This document shows, one piece after another, positions 35,141 to 44,057 of a stretch of 64,000 nt of DNA (position 1 is its first letter; the number at the start of each line of letters is the position of its first letter). Source of the DNA: Larkinella humicola (GTDB lineage: Bacteria; Bacteroidota; Bacteroidia; Cytophagales; Spirosomataceae); contig NZ_VTWS01000002.1 of assembly GCF_008727875.1 (NCBI RefSeq), positions 310,001 to 374,000 of the forward strand, given 5' to 3'. The position numbers were made by a program, and so were the translations under genes. The notes below the pieces were generated by a model. That model saw only the letters and a program-made list of their open reading frames with translations, did not search any database and had not been told where the DNA came from.

Positions 35141-36056
35141 AGTTGAAATGTTCCGATTTAACCACGTATTGCGGCAATCCGCTTTGCATCATAAAAAGTC
35201 GGCCGACGTACTCACCCAGTAGCCCCATGCCAAAGAGCTGAATCCCGCCGATCAGGCAAATCGTCACCCACAGCAGATGATCCTTTGCCGGCCAATGCAG
35301 CGTTAGCAACGAACCGACGGTTTCGGCCAAACCTGCGACCATACTCAGCGCAATCATGAAGACGCCCAGTGTGGTCAGCAAACGCAGCGGTTGAACCGAA
35401 TAGCCGAAAAAGATGGTCAGAAAGAGCGAAATCAGCCGTTGGAAGGTATAGTTCGAATCACCCTCCTGGCGTTTGTGGTGTTGCACGATTACGCGGCCAA
35501 TGTTGCGGGTGGTCCGGAAAATCAGCCCGTCCAGATACGGATACGGGCCGTTGTACTGAATGATTTCCTGCACGACTTCCTGCCGGATCAGTTTGAAACT
35601 GGACAGGTATAAATCAGACGGTTTTCGCAACAACCAGGTGGTCAACCGGTTCACGAGCCAGCTCCCCATGTTGCGGAACAGAACGTGATTCTTTTTCTCG
35701 TATTGCGAATACACCACGTCGTAGTGACCCTGCTGGGCTTCGCGGAGCAGCTTGATGATTTCCTGCGGGGGATTCTGGAAGTCGTCGTCGATAATTACGC
35801 AGTATTCGCCCCGGGCGTGGTTCAACCCGCACATGACAGCCTGAAATTCGCCAAAGTTCTTGCGCAGGGAGATAAACTGAACCTGCGGAAACGTCTGGGC
35901 CAGCGTCTCACAGATTTCCTCGGATGCATCGCGACTGCCGTCGTTCACCAGCACGATCTCGAAGGAATAAGCCGCGAGTTCGTAGGTAAGGCACTCCACC
36001 AGTGGAAAGATGGTGCGTTCGCTGTTATAGACCGGAATAATGACAGAGAGTAACAT
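35091..36056 (-). CDS. Glycosyltransferase family 2 (DPM1/ArnC-like)
   Basis: A 321-aa membrane-associated transferase. The GT-A domain opens LSVIIPVYNSERTI, the nucleotide-sugar site is IIDDDFQNPP (Asp90-92), and two C-terminal membrane helices occur at about 228-250 and 262-290 (GIQLFGMGLLGEYVGRLF). This layout fits polyprenyl-phosphate sugar transferases that feed GT-C enzymes, and a GT-C-like gene is two genes downstream. Its stop and the aminotransferase gene overlap by one base. Confidence 0.9.
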   Translation of the reverse strand: MLLSVIIPVYNSERTIFPLVECLTYELAAYSFEIVLVNDGSRDASEEICETLAQTFPQVQFISLRKNFGEFQAVMCGLNHARGEYCVIIDDDFQNPPQEIIKLLREAQQGHYDVVYSQYEKKNHVLFRNMGSWLVNRLTTWLLRKPSDLYLSSFKLIRQEVVQEIIQYNGPYPYLDGLIFRTTRNIGRVIVQHHKRQEGDSNYTFQRLISLFLTIFFGYSVQPLRLLTTLGVFMIALSMVAGLAETVGSLLTLHWPAKDHLLWVTICLIGGIQLFGMGLLGEYVGRLFMMQSGLPQYVVKSEHFNYDRKPGRVRKYVPSGA

Positions 36057-37147
36057 CAGTAAGGGGATTCATTGATGGTTTTGATAATATAATCCACTTC
36101 AGCATCGGTCAGGACGGTATTGAGCGGCAGGCTCAACACCTCCCGGTGTAGTTGTTCGGTCAGGGGTAAATTCAGATAACGGTATTCCGTATAGGCGTCC
36201 TGCTGGTGGGGTGCCACAGGATAATGAATCACCGTACCGATGTTTTTCTGGCGCAGATACGTCATAAAAGCCTCCCGCTGCGTGTGCCGCACCACAAACA
36301 GATGCCAGACATCCTGATCGATGGCGTCGGCGGGGGGCAATTGGAGAGAAGGATGGTGAATTTCAGCCAGATACCGGGCTGCCAGCGCTTGCCGACGCCG
36401 GTTATCCGCATCGAGGTGGACTAATTTGACCCCCAGAAAGGCCGCCTGCAATTCATCCAGGCGGCTGTTCATGCCCGGAATCCGGTGGATGTATTTCTGC
36501 TCGGAACCGTAGTTGCGGAGCAGCCGAATCTGATGCGCCAGTTCGTCGTCATTGGTAACCACCCCGCCGGCATCACCCAAAGCACCCAGGTTCTTGGTCG
36601 GATAAAAACTGAACGCTGCCGCGTCGGAGAGATTCCCGGCTTTGCGGTTTTGGTAGGTAGCCCCGTGGGCCTGGGCTGCGTCTTCAATCAGTTTCAGGTC
36701 GTATTTTCGGGCCAGTTCCTCAATGGGAGCCATGTCGCAGCAGCGTCCGTAGAGGTGAACGACGACGATGGCGCGGGTTTTTTCCGTAATCAGGGGTTCA
36801 ATTTGCGGGGCCGCCAGGGTATACGTCCGCGGATCGGGCTCAGCCCAAACCGGCACCAGCCCCAAAGCCGTAATGGGCAGGATGGTGGCAATGTAGGTAT
36901 TCGCAGGCACGATGATTTCACTCCCTTCCGGAAAACTCATGGCCTTGAAAATCAGATGGATCGCTTCCAAGCCGTTGCCGACGCCTATGCAATGCCTGAC
37001 GCCACAATAGGCCGCAAAGCCGGTTTCAAAAGCCTCCACTTCCTGCCCCAGCACATACCAACCCGACGACAGCACCCGGCAGGATGCGGCCTGCAGGGCC
37101 TCTGCGTAAGGCTGATTCACCTGCCTGAGGTCTAAATGAGGAATCAT
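36056..37147 (-). CDS. DegT/DnrJ/EryC1/StrS PLP aminotransferase (FdtB-like)
   Basis: A 363-aa sugar aminotransferase. The pyridoxal lysine is Lys185 in [17 protein letters not shown], preceded by EDAAQAHGA with the cofactor-contact Asp. It opens with the family start [14 protein letters not shown]. The gene directly follows an FdtA-like ketoisomerase with a 4-bp overlap. In FdtA/FdtB or QdtA/QdtB pairs this enzyme aminates dTDP-3-keto-6-deoxyhexose to the 3-amino sugar (Fuc3N or Qui3N series), which is the likely reaction here. Which epimer cannot be read from sequence. Confidence 0.88.
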   Translation of the reverse strand: MIPHLDLRQVNQPYAEALQAASCRVLSSGWYVLGQEVEAFETGFAAYCGVRHCIGVGNGLEAIHLIFKAMSFPEGSEIIVPANTYIATILPITALGLVPVWAEPDPRTYTLAAPQIEPLITEKTRAIVVVHLYGRCCDMAPIEELARKYDLKLIEDAAQAHGATYQNRKAGNLSDAAAFSFYPTKNLGALGDAGGVVTNDDELAHQIRLLRNYGSEQKYIHRIPGMNSRLDELQAAFLGVKLVHLDADNRRRQALAARYLAEIHHPSLQLPPADAIDQDVWHLFVVRHTQREAFMTYLRQKNIGTVIHYPVAPHQQDAYTEYRYLNLPLTEQLHREVLSLPLNTVLTDAEVDYIIKTINESPY

Positions 37148-37512
37148 GGGCGGTCGTAAAAATAATCGGATGGGTCATAGCACTCGTTCGAGAGAACCAG
37201 CAGAACGGTCTCTTTCGTAAAGTTGTCGATAATATGCCAGTCGCCGGGTTCGATCACCAGACATTCATTCGGTGCGGTTAGATGAAAATACGTTTCTTCT
37301 TCTCCATTGGTTACGAATATGCGGCATTGGCCGGCCAGTGCAATCAGGGCATTCGACTCTTTCCGATGACCATGCAACGCCCGTTCCTGGGTTGGCGACT
37401 CGACATTATAGATATAGAAAGCTCTCTTTATTTCACCAGGTAATATTTTTTCAAAAACGGTAAGATCTCCCCGCGCTGAGGAATGCGTTGCGAGTTGTAT
37501 AAGTTTGGACAT
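37144..37512 (-). CDS. FdtA/QdtA-family dTDP-4-keto-6-deoxyglucose ketoisomerase
   Basis: A 122-aa cupin of the WxcM-like/FdtA family. Core residues appear in [20 protein letters not shown] followed by [18 protein letters not shown], with the paired histidines of ALHGH expected in the active site. It converts dTDP-4-keto-6-deoxyglucose to the 3-keto isomer, supplying the adjacent aminotransferase. First gene of a five-gene minus-strand operon. The RmlA and RmlB enzymes that would make its substrate are not in the window. Confidence 0.88.
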   Translation of the reverse strand: MSKLIQLATHSSARGDLTVFEKILPGEIKRAFYIYNVESPTQERALHGHRKESNALIALAGQCRIFVTNGEEETYFHLTAPNECLVIEPGDWHIIDNFTKETVLLVLSNECYDPSDYFYDRP

Positions 37513-37561
37513 ATTGGACAGGGTTACTCGTGCTAAATTTAATTATATTTTTTTGAATTCT

Positions 37562-37723
37562 ATGGTGGACGGATATCCACTGTACTTGAAGGTAGTTTCA
37601 TCAGGGATTCCGGTGATCAGCCGGGATTTCTTCATACGATACCATTTCCCGATGATTAAACCGGATACGGGTTACCGGGGCTTGTCTTACTACTATGCCA
37701 AAAAACAGGCGAATAAAACCTGA
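37562..37723 (+). pseudogene. Possible truncated gene fragment
   Basis: The frame reads MVDGYPLYLKVVSSGIPVIS, then RDFFIRYHFPMIKPDTGYRG and LSYYYAKK before a stop. Composition and codon choice look like real protein, with aromatic-rich conserved-seeming patches, but nothing upstream extends it. I do not recognise the family; a fragment of a polysaccharide-related enzyme is only a guess. Confidence 0.3.
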
Positions 37724-37972
37724 TCAGCGTCAAAGGTCCGCCATTCAACGCTAGCACTTGCCCGAAATCGAGTCGTTTGCTTTCAGTGTCAACCCCGTCG
37801 AACTACGGATTGTAGCACTGGCAACAGAGGAAAAATCCGCATTGCTCCAACCCTGTCCAACTTCATTGCATGGCGTCTCACCAGCTTACAAAATACTGAC
37901 AGACAAATGGTTTGTATTTCAAACACGTCTTTCCTTCCGTTTCGGTATGCCCGCCTGCCCTACCGTGTTTAG

Positions 37973-38176
37973 GAACCATGGGCAACGGCAGGATCGGGTC
38001 ACCCCCCCCAGCGTCAATGTAAATTTTCGCCGTTCACCAGGCAGTCTGTCAAAGACTGCCTGGAGGAATTTCAAGCCCTTGGCCAACCAACCGGTTTGTC
38101 TGATAAGCGGACTTTTTCGGTCTTATTAAAAGCAGAAGAAATCGCGGATACAGGTCATTTTACCGAACTTTGTTAA
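37973..38176 (+). pseudogene. Possible eroded C-terminal gene fragment
   Basis: This frame, open after a TAG at 37970, reads CKFSPFTRQSVKDCLEEFQA, then LGQPTGLSDKRTFSVLLKAE and EIADTGHFTELC before TAA. It looks like the helical C-terminus of a protein and has no start codon of its own. Family not recognised. Confidence 0.25.
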
Positions 38177-38438
38177 TGAAAAAATAATGAATAAAACGAG
38201 TGGGCGGTCACGAAAAAATAAGCTACCGGGAACGAAAATCAGCGATTCCCATCGACAGACACTGCAGTTGTCCACCAGTAACGAAACGGCATTTTTAGTT
38301 ATACTACCAACGGTTAAGCAGGCATAAATCCGGAATTACAGGCAGAAAAGTACGCACTAAAAGGTAGGTTTTATAAGAAAGTTCACGACTGGTCAATCAC
38401 GCCATCCTCTGTCGAAAACCGACCCAAAAAGGGTAAAA

Positions 38439-38464
38439 AAAAGACCGACATATGTCGGTCTTTT
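38439..38464 (-). terminator. Terminator after ferritin-like operon
   Basis: AAAAGACCGACA and TGTCGGTCTTTT form a perfect 12-bp stem around TA, with an A run on one side and T run on the other. It lies 24 bp past the stop of the downstream ferritin-like gene. Confidence 0.85.
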
Positions 38465-38488
38465 CAAAAAAATACACGCTATGTTGAA

Positions 38489-39319
38489 TTACATCGGAGC
38501 AGCAAAGAACGGACCGGCAATCGCCAGAACCTGCTCTGCAGTCAACGCTTCGTCAAATGATTCATACACGCTCCGGGTAGACATGTCGGGGCTATACAGC
38601 TTCATTTTGTTTTCCGACATGTTGAAGTAGTCAACCAGGTTAGCACCACCTTGTGTTCCCTGGTCTTCATTCATGTAAATTTTAGGATCCGGTTCGGTGC
38701 CGTTCTGACCGCCGGATGGCCATACGCGCAAATCCCGCATGTAGCGAACGGCGGCCGCGTGACGGGCTTCCACCGAGTGAATCCGCAACGCTACGGCCAG
38801 AACGGTCCGGGATGTTTTTGTATCTTCTTCCAACAGACAGGCGGCCTGTCCTTTGTAGGCCCGAACTCCCGTGTCTTCCAGCGCCTGCGCATAAGTCAGG
38901 AAGGTTGGGTAGTCGGCCAGGGCTGCGTTCAGCGTCGCCATGTTGTATTTCGGCTGCATGGCATTCGGTTTGATCCCCAGAACCCCTTCCAGCAAATCAA
39001 CGTGCTGCGCTTCGTGCTTGGCAATCTGCACCACGTAAGGGCGCGTTCCTGCAGGCAGTAAACCCGCTTTGAACTGACCGGCGCGGTAGAAATCGCGTTC
39101 CAGGTATTCCAGCGTCAAGGCATACTTTACAATAGCAATGGCATCACCGGCACAACCGTCAGCGGCAAAGGCCTTGTTCACCATCGCGGCAAAAAACATC
39201 GGCGTAGCCGCAGCCGCTACCGAGGTGGTCTTTAACATTTTCCGGCGCGAATAATCCATTTTTTCGCCAATTTCCGGATCAGATTTTTCAATTTGTGAGA
39301 ATATTCCGAGAAGATTCAT
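38489..39319 (-). CDS. Secreted ferritin-like domain protein, downstream copy
   Basis: A 276-aa protein with a twin-arginine signal (SRRKMLKTTSVAAAAT, from residue 24) and a four-helix ferritin-like domain of the desiccation-related type. Metal-site-like motifs are LEYLERDFY, KHEAQHVDLL, LEDTGVRAYKG and VEARHAAAVRYM, matching its upstream neighbour one for one. Tat export suggests that it leaves the cytoplasm folded. Function (iron storage, oxidase or stress protection) is not settled for the family. It starts 15 bp after the other copy. Confidence 0.85.
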   Translation of the reverse strand: MNLLGIFSQIEKSDPEIGEKMDYSRRKMLKTTSVAAAATPMFFAAMVNKAFAADGCAGDAIAIVKYALTLEYLERDFYRAGQFKAGLLPAGTRPYVVQIAKHEAQHVDLLEGVLGIKPNAMQPKYNMATLNAALADYPTFLTYAQALEDTGVRAYKGQAACLLEEDTKTSRTVLAVALRIHSVEARHAAAVRYMRDLRVWPSGGQNGTEPDPKIYMNEDQGTQGGANLVDYFNMSENKMKLYSPDMSTRSVYESFDEALTAEQVLAIAGPFFAAPM

Positions 39320-39334
39320 GATCGTTCGTAAGGT

Positions 39335-40099
39335 TTATGATTTGGATGATTCCAGCGCAAGCAGTGAAGCGGGATTAATGGCGGTTTTGATGTATCGGCC
39401 TGCTCTGCCCAGTACTTCCGAAACCGTTAGTGCTTTCTCCAACCCGTTGTTATCCACAACGTAGTCTCCGGCAAACAACCCGCCACCCGGTTGCAGAATG
39501 GAACTGATCAGGGAAGCGTGACGCGCTTCGACCGATACAATTTTTCCGGCAAGGGTCAGGTAAATGGAGTTTGCTTTCGAGATCAGCGGACCGGCGCCGT
39601 TGTAGGCAGCCACCCCGGTATCTTCCAGTACCCGCGCCGTGTTCAACACTTCCCGGCGGTTGGTGAAATCAATACTGCTCACATCAAATTCCAGATCACC
39701 GATGCGCTTGTCGGCCGGAATTGCCAGCTTGAAAAACTCGCGGTGAATCAGCTCGTGATCGTGAATATCCTTGAAAATCATTTCTTCCTTGCTCCCGGCA
39801 GCGAACGTTTTCTTCTCGATAACAGCCATATAGAATGCCGTTTCCAGTTGCTCCAGGGCGTAAGCGTAGTTCAGAATGGCAAAATCACCTTCTCCGAAAC
39901 TCACACCATCGGCCGAAAGCCGGGCACCGGAATACTTGGGAGCGACATCATTCATCGAATTTTGACAAGCCGTCAGAAAGGCAGCCGCCGAAACAGTCGT
40001 TAAGCCTAATGCGCGTAGAAACATCCGACGTTCAACTGATGGAATGGCGGGTACGCTCGGGCCTTTCTTGGGGGTAGAGGTACTTGTTAATTCTTCCAT
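39335..40099 (-). CDS. Ferritin-like domain lipoprotein, upstream copy
   Basis: A 254-aa paralogue of the next gene. Its N-terminus has a twin-arginine motif (ERRMFLRALGL, Arg24-25) that runs into a lipobox (AAAFLTAC, Cys45), so the product is probably a Tat-exported lipoprotein. Ferritin-like helices carry LEQLETAFY, HDHELIHREF, LEDTGVAAYNG and VEARHASLIS. The pair therefore combines one lipid-anchored and one soluble periplasmic member. It is the first gene of the two-gene operon. Confidence 0.85.
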   Translation of the reverse strand: MEELTSTSTPKKGPSVPAIPSVERRMFLRALGLTTVSAAAFLTACQNSMNDVAPKYSGARLSADGVSFGEGDFAILNYAYALEQLETAFYMAVIEKKTFAAGSKEEMIFKDIHDHELIHREFFKLAIPADKRIGDLEFDVSSIDFTNRREVLNTARVLEDTGVAAYNGAGPLISKANSIYLTLAGKIVSVEARHASLISSILQPGGGLFAGDYVVDNNGLEKALTVSEVLGRAGRYIKTAINPASLLALESSKS

Positions 40100-40371
40100 A
40101 AGAAAAGTAAATTTGTTAATAGGGTGTATAAAAGGATCTTCTTAAAAGACACCCATACGAACGAGCCAACTTGATTTTTGGATTTCGCAACGATCAAAAA
40201 AGATTTTATTGGGTCCGTATTCGAGGGAACGGGACAAAAAAGGGCGGTTGGCGGAGAAATTTAGCGGTTTGGGGCAGTAAATTATTTTTTACTTCAAATC
40301 CGGATAATGGGTCGGAAGCGGACAACGGCAGGAAAAAAGAGAGCCGGTTCAGGCGGGATCGGCAGTCGAAA

Positions 40372-40707
40372 TCAGACCGGCAGATGGTTCACTTCTTCGG
40401 CCAGAAATCGTTGAAAACGTTCCTGAAGTCCGCGGTAATAGGTGAGGTATTTGAGGCCTTCTTCGGTCACACTGGCTCCCCCACCGCGCTCACCGCCGGT
40501 TTGGGTGCTCACCAGGGGCGCGTCGGCCTGGCTGTTCATCGACTGAACCAGTTCCCAGGCCCGTTTGTAAGACATTTTCATCTCCTTGGCCGCCTGGTTG
40601 ATCGACCCCGTCCGCTGAATGCGTTCCAGCAGTTCCATCCGGCCAATGCCGAAAAACCGTTCCTGGGCTTCCAGCCAGACTCTCCCGTTGATGTGCAAAT
40701 TGGTCAT
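40372..40707 (-). CDS. ModE-type winged helix-turn-helix regulator
   Basis: A 111-aa protein consisting only of the ModE N-terminal DNA-binding domain: GRMELLERIQRTGSINQAAK then EMKMSYKRAWELVQSMN, with the GGERGGGASVTEEG loop typical of LysR/ModE winged helices. No molybdate-binding TOBE domain follows, and no molybdenum transport gene is nearby. It begins 18 bp after the propeller kinase gene on the same strand, so the two are probably co-transcribed. Its ligand and targets are unknown. Confidence 0.85.
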   Translation of the reverse strand: MTNLHINGRVWLEAQERFFGIGRMELLERIQRTGSINQAAKEMKMSYKRAWELVQSMNSQADAPLVSTQTGGERGGGASVTEEGLKYLTYYRGLQERFQRFLAEEVNHLPV

Positions 40708-40725
40708 ACTCCCATTGAGACGGGG

Positions 40726-43700
40726 TTAAAACAAAGCCGTCACTTTTTTGATCGACCGCTCCAGCCGGTTCAGCGAAAACCGGCTCGTCGGCCGGTAGGT
40801 TAATGTTACAATGGCCCGCGTGCCATCGCCGGGCGTCGATTGCCAGTCGATCTCGCCATTGATCAGCGCCACCCGCGACTCGATGTTGCCGATGCCCAAA
40901 CCCCGCCGGGCTTCTTTGTAGTCGAACCCCTGGCCGTCGTCGTTGTAATACAGTTTCAAAAGCGGTTCTTCATACACCAGCCGGATGCTCACCTGCCGCG
41001 CGTTGGCGTGTTTCAGCGTGTTGTTCAGCAATTCCTGCGTAATCCGATACAGCATCAGTTCGGTTTCGGGATTCAGCCGCGCCGGCAGTTCGTCGGCCCA
41101 GAAATGCGTTTCAATCGTCGATTTGTCGATGCGGGAAAGCAGTTCCTCCACGGCCGCTGCATAGCCATACTGCTCGAGCGTCCGCGGACTCAACTCCCGC
41201 AACAGGTTGCGGATGTTGCCAATGATGTCGCTGATGAGTTGCCGTGCCAGCTCGCTCAAAGAGGTCGACCGAACGGGATGGGTGGGCGGATCGACCAGCC
41301 GCCCGACGTACAGTTTCAGCGTCGCCAGTTGGGTTCCAATCTCGTCGTGCAGATCACGGGCCAGGTTTTTCTTGATCTGCTCCTGCAATTCCACGGCCAG
41401 CCGGGTGTTCCGCTGGTGCTGCCGGTGAATCCGGTTATCGCGCCGGCGAAGCCAGTAAAAACCGATCGCGCCGACGAGCAAGCCCAGCAACACCAGAAAC
41501 CACGCCCGCTGCCAGAACGGAGGCTGAATAACGACCGTCAACCGCTTGATTTTCGGACTCCACTGCCCATCTTTATTGGCCGCTTTTACCCGGAAGGTGT
41601 AGGTTCCCGGCGGCAGATTGGCATACCGGACGTAGGTGTCGAGCCCCGACTGCACCCACTGGGCATCGTAGCCCACGAGCTGATACTGGTACTGGTTTCG
41701 ACCGTTGCTGTAATAATCCAGAGCCGTGAATTCAAGCGCTACGGTATTTTGATTGAAAGGCAGTTCAACTCGCGCCACCTCACCAATGTAACCTTCTGAC
41801 TGATAAGGCCTTTCATTGACACTCATTTTGTGGATATGAACCGCTGGCATGTACGAACTGGTTCGGAACTGTTCCGGATAAAACCGGTTAAATCCGTTTA
41901 CACCACCAAAAAACAGCTCGCCGTCCTGGGTTCGGAAATACGCATTCCCATTGAACTCATACCCCTGCAAACCGTCGGACATATCGAAGTTCTTGAACTT
42001 TTTCGTGGTGGGATTGAAAAAGGCCAGACCCCGGTTGGTGCTCATCCACAGCCGGTTCTGATGATCCGGCAGAATGCCGTAAATGAACGGATTGGCCAGG
42101 CCGTGCTGCTGGTCATAGAGGCTGATGCGGCCGGTTTTGGTGTTCAGTGCCGCCAGCCCTTTGTCCGTCGCCATCCAGACGATGGGATGAACGGGATCTT
42201 CGTAAAAATAAAGAACCGTGTAGCCGTCCAGGCCTTTCACAATTTGCTGTGGTTCAAGACGTTTTCCGGTGGGAGGCCGTTCATAGCAGTAGAATCCGGC
42301 CGAGTAGGTCCCCACCCAGTAGCGACCGGCGCGGTCGCGGGCCAGGCTGAAAATATTCTGATGAACCATCGTCGGCAGCAGGGTAAATTTCTTCTGGCGA
42401 ACATCGAGCAAAAAAAGGCCATCTTCGGTGGCCGCCAGCATGGTATTGTCATCGATGGATAGCAGTCGGCGGACAAAATTTTCGACCACCTTGCTGTTGG
42501 GCGAACCCGGCAGCGGAATTTTTCGGAAGGTAGATTTCGCTTTATCGAAGGTAAAGACGCCCCCGTTCGTGCCGACCCAGATTCGGCCCTGCGGATCTTT
42601 ATACAGGCATTTGATGAGGGTTCGGGAGGGCAAATCGCTGTATTTGGCCTGCGTCAGATACCGCCGGATGATGCGGTTTTGGGACCGGTCCAACACGTCG
42701 AGGCTTCGTTCGGTGGCAATCCACAACTCCGTTGGGGAGGTCTCCAGAAAACCGCGCACCACAAAATGACTGAGTGTCGACGGGTCTTTGGCCACGTGCG
42801 GTTCGTTCTTGGAAACGGCCATGCCGCCAAAAAAAGTACTGCCCGGCACGATGCGGGCCAGGCCATCCGGGTCGGTATTCGCCCAGATAATGCCCTGTCG
42901 GTCGATGTAGATTTTGCAGATTTCGTAATCGGACAAATGCCGGGAGCTGTTGGTAAACCCGCTGACGGGGCTAAACCGGTTGGTCTTTTTGTCAAACAGC
43001 CAGATTCCACTTCGCTGGGTGCCAAGCCACAACCGACCGTCGTGGTCTTCTGCAATCGTGTAAACCGAGGTCAGGGAACGCCCGCCATCCGGCACAAATG
43101 TCTGATAACGACCCGTTTGCGGCTCAAACCGGATCATACCGGCTGCTGTTCCGAGCCAGACCACCCCTGCCGTATCGCAATGAAACGAGAAAACACCCAC
43201 CGCCGGGCCCGCTTCATTGGTGGGGTGGTTGCTGAAATAATAGTGCGCCCGCCGTTCGTAGAGATTATACCGAATCAAACCGGTTGGCGCGTGGAGCCAC
43301 ACATCGCCCAGCGGGGTTCGAACGGTCGAATTCAGTTGGTCGTATTCATGCGTGGGCCGGACACCCGGGTCCAGCACCAGCTTCTGGCGGGTTTTGATCG
43401 TCAACGAAACCAGTCCTTCCGTTTCACTGTAATACAGCACCTCCTGGCCGTTGGCGTAAAACGGGATGGTTTTGCTCTTTAGCGGTTTTTTGGCTTTCGA
43501 ATAGGAATAAATGCAGGTGAAATGGTCGGTCGCCCGGTCGTAGTAATTGAGTCCATATTCCGTACCAATCCAGAGATTGCCGGTGCGATCTTCCACAATG
43601 CCGGAGATGTTGATGCCGACAATGGCGGTAGAATCGGTCAGATTGGGGCGGTAATGCCGAAAATGCGCTCCGTCATACCGGTTCAGACCGTCCTGCGTAC

Positions 43701-43887
43701 CCAGCCACAGAAAACCCCGGCTGTCGGTCAGCATGTGATACACCGAACCTTGCGTCAGACCATCGTCAACGCCAATGTGATCAATCCGGAGGGACTGACT
43801 GAGCGGGTCTTTCGGGGCTCCCACAGCCTCTGGCGACCCGAGGACAATCAGCCAGCAGAGCAGGAACAAGATACGGGTTAGTTTCAT
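40726..43887 (-). CDS. Two-component sensor kinase with periplasmic propeller domains
   Basis: A 1053-aa kinase. A signal peptide is followed by two seven-bladed propellers of reg_prop repeats (about 30-690, repeated D.GFLWLGTQDGLNRYD-like units), a Y_Y_Y domain (about 720-785, ending with FRVKAANKDGQWS), one membrane helix (about 790-812) and a NarX/DesK-type HisKA_3 domain with His847 (ARDLHDEIGTQLATLK), then an ATPase domain ending LGIGNIESRVALINGEI. It is not a hybrid: receiver and AraC-type domains are absent, so it needs a separate NarL-type regulator, not found in this window. Confidence 0.93.
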   Translation of the reverse strand: MKLTRILFLLCWLIVLGSPEAVGAPKDPLSQSLRIDHIGVDDGLTQGSVYHMLTDSRGFLWLGTQDGLNRYDGAHFRHYRPNLTDSTAIVGINISGIVEDRTGNLWIGTEYGLNYYDRATDHFTCIYSYSKAKKPLKSKTIPFYANGQEVLYYSETEGLVSLTIKTRQKLVLDPGVRPTHEYDQLNSTVRTPLGDVWLHAPTGLIRYNLYERRAHYYFSNHPTNEAGPAVGVFSFHCDTAGVVWLGTAAGMIRFEPQTGRYQTFVPDGGRSLTSVYTIAEDHDGRLWLGTQRSGIWLFDKKTNRFSPVSGFTNSSRHLSDYEICKIYIDRQGIIWANTDPDGLARIVPGSTFFGGMAVSKNEPHVAKDPSTLSHFVVRGFLETSPTELWIATERSLDVLDRSQNRIIRRYLTQAKYSDLPSRTLIKCLYKDPQGRIWVGTNGGVFTFDKAKSTFRKIPLPGSPNSKVVENFVRRLLSIDDNTMLAATEDGLFLLDVRQKKFTLLPTMVHQNIFSLARDRAGRYWVGTYSAGFYCYERPPTGKRLEPQQIVKGLDGYTVLYFYEDPVHPIVWMATDKGLAALNTKTGRISLYDQQHGLANPFIYGILPDHQNRLWMSTNRGLAFFNPTTKKFKNFDMSDGLQGYEFNGNAYFRTQDGELFFGGVNGFNRFYPEQFRTSSYMPAVHIHKMSVNERPYQSEGYIGEVARVELPFNQNTVALEFTALDYYSNGRNQYQYQLVGYDAQWVQSGLDTYVRYANLPPGTYTFRVKAANKDGQWSPKIKRLTVVIQPPFWQRAWFLVLLGLLVGAIGFYWLRRRDNRIHRQHQRNTRLAVELQEQIKKNLARDLHDEIGTQLATLKLYVGRLVDPPTHPVRSTSLSELARQLISDIIGNIRNLLRELSPRTLEQYGYAAAVEELLSRIDKSTIETHFWADELPARLNPETELMLYRITQELLNNTLKHANARQVSIRLVYEEPLLKLYYNDDGQGFDYKEARRGLGIGNIESRVALINGEIDWQSTPGDGTRAIVTLTYRPTSRFSLNRLERSIKKVTALF

Positions 43888-43952
43888 TTGTCACCGAAAC
43901 GGAAACATCATGGTAAATTAACAGATAGATCGGTAACCTGCAAATGTTGTTA

Positions 43953-44034
43953 AGACAAGAGAGGAAAGACCAGAGAGAAAAGACAAAAAACCGCTCCTGG
44001 CTGTCTTGATTCTCCCGTCTTTCCTCTCTTGTCT
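43953..44034. repeat. Hairpin 4, imperfect, GACAAGAGAG family
   Basis: AGACAAGAGAGGAAAGAC (43953-43970) pairs perfectly with GTCTTTCCTCTCTTGTCT (44017-44034). Further CTCTTGTCTT words follow at 44034-44057. It occupies the gap between the kinase start and the esterase end. It shares the GACAAGAGAG/CTCTCTTGTC word with the hairpin at 54070. Confidence 0.75.
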
Positions 44035-44057
44035 CTTGTCTTAGCTCTCTTGTCTTT

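Larger units (their letters stand above)
37513..38488. other. Gene-poor stretch with possible coding remnants
   Basis: Nearly 1 kb separates the sugar operon from the ferritin-like genes. No intact gene is convincing. Two frames look protein-like and decayed (listed separately), with a C8 run at 38002-38009 between them. A terminator for the ferritin-like operon is at the right end. Confidence 0.5.

Noticed and set aside
37758-38129. 123-codon ATG frame in the gene-poor gap
   Set aside because: Cys/Pro-rich sequence without domain-like pattern; another frame in the same place looks more protein-like.
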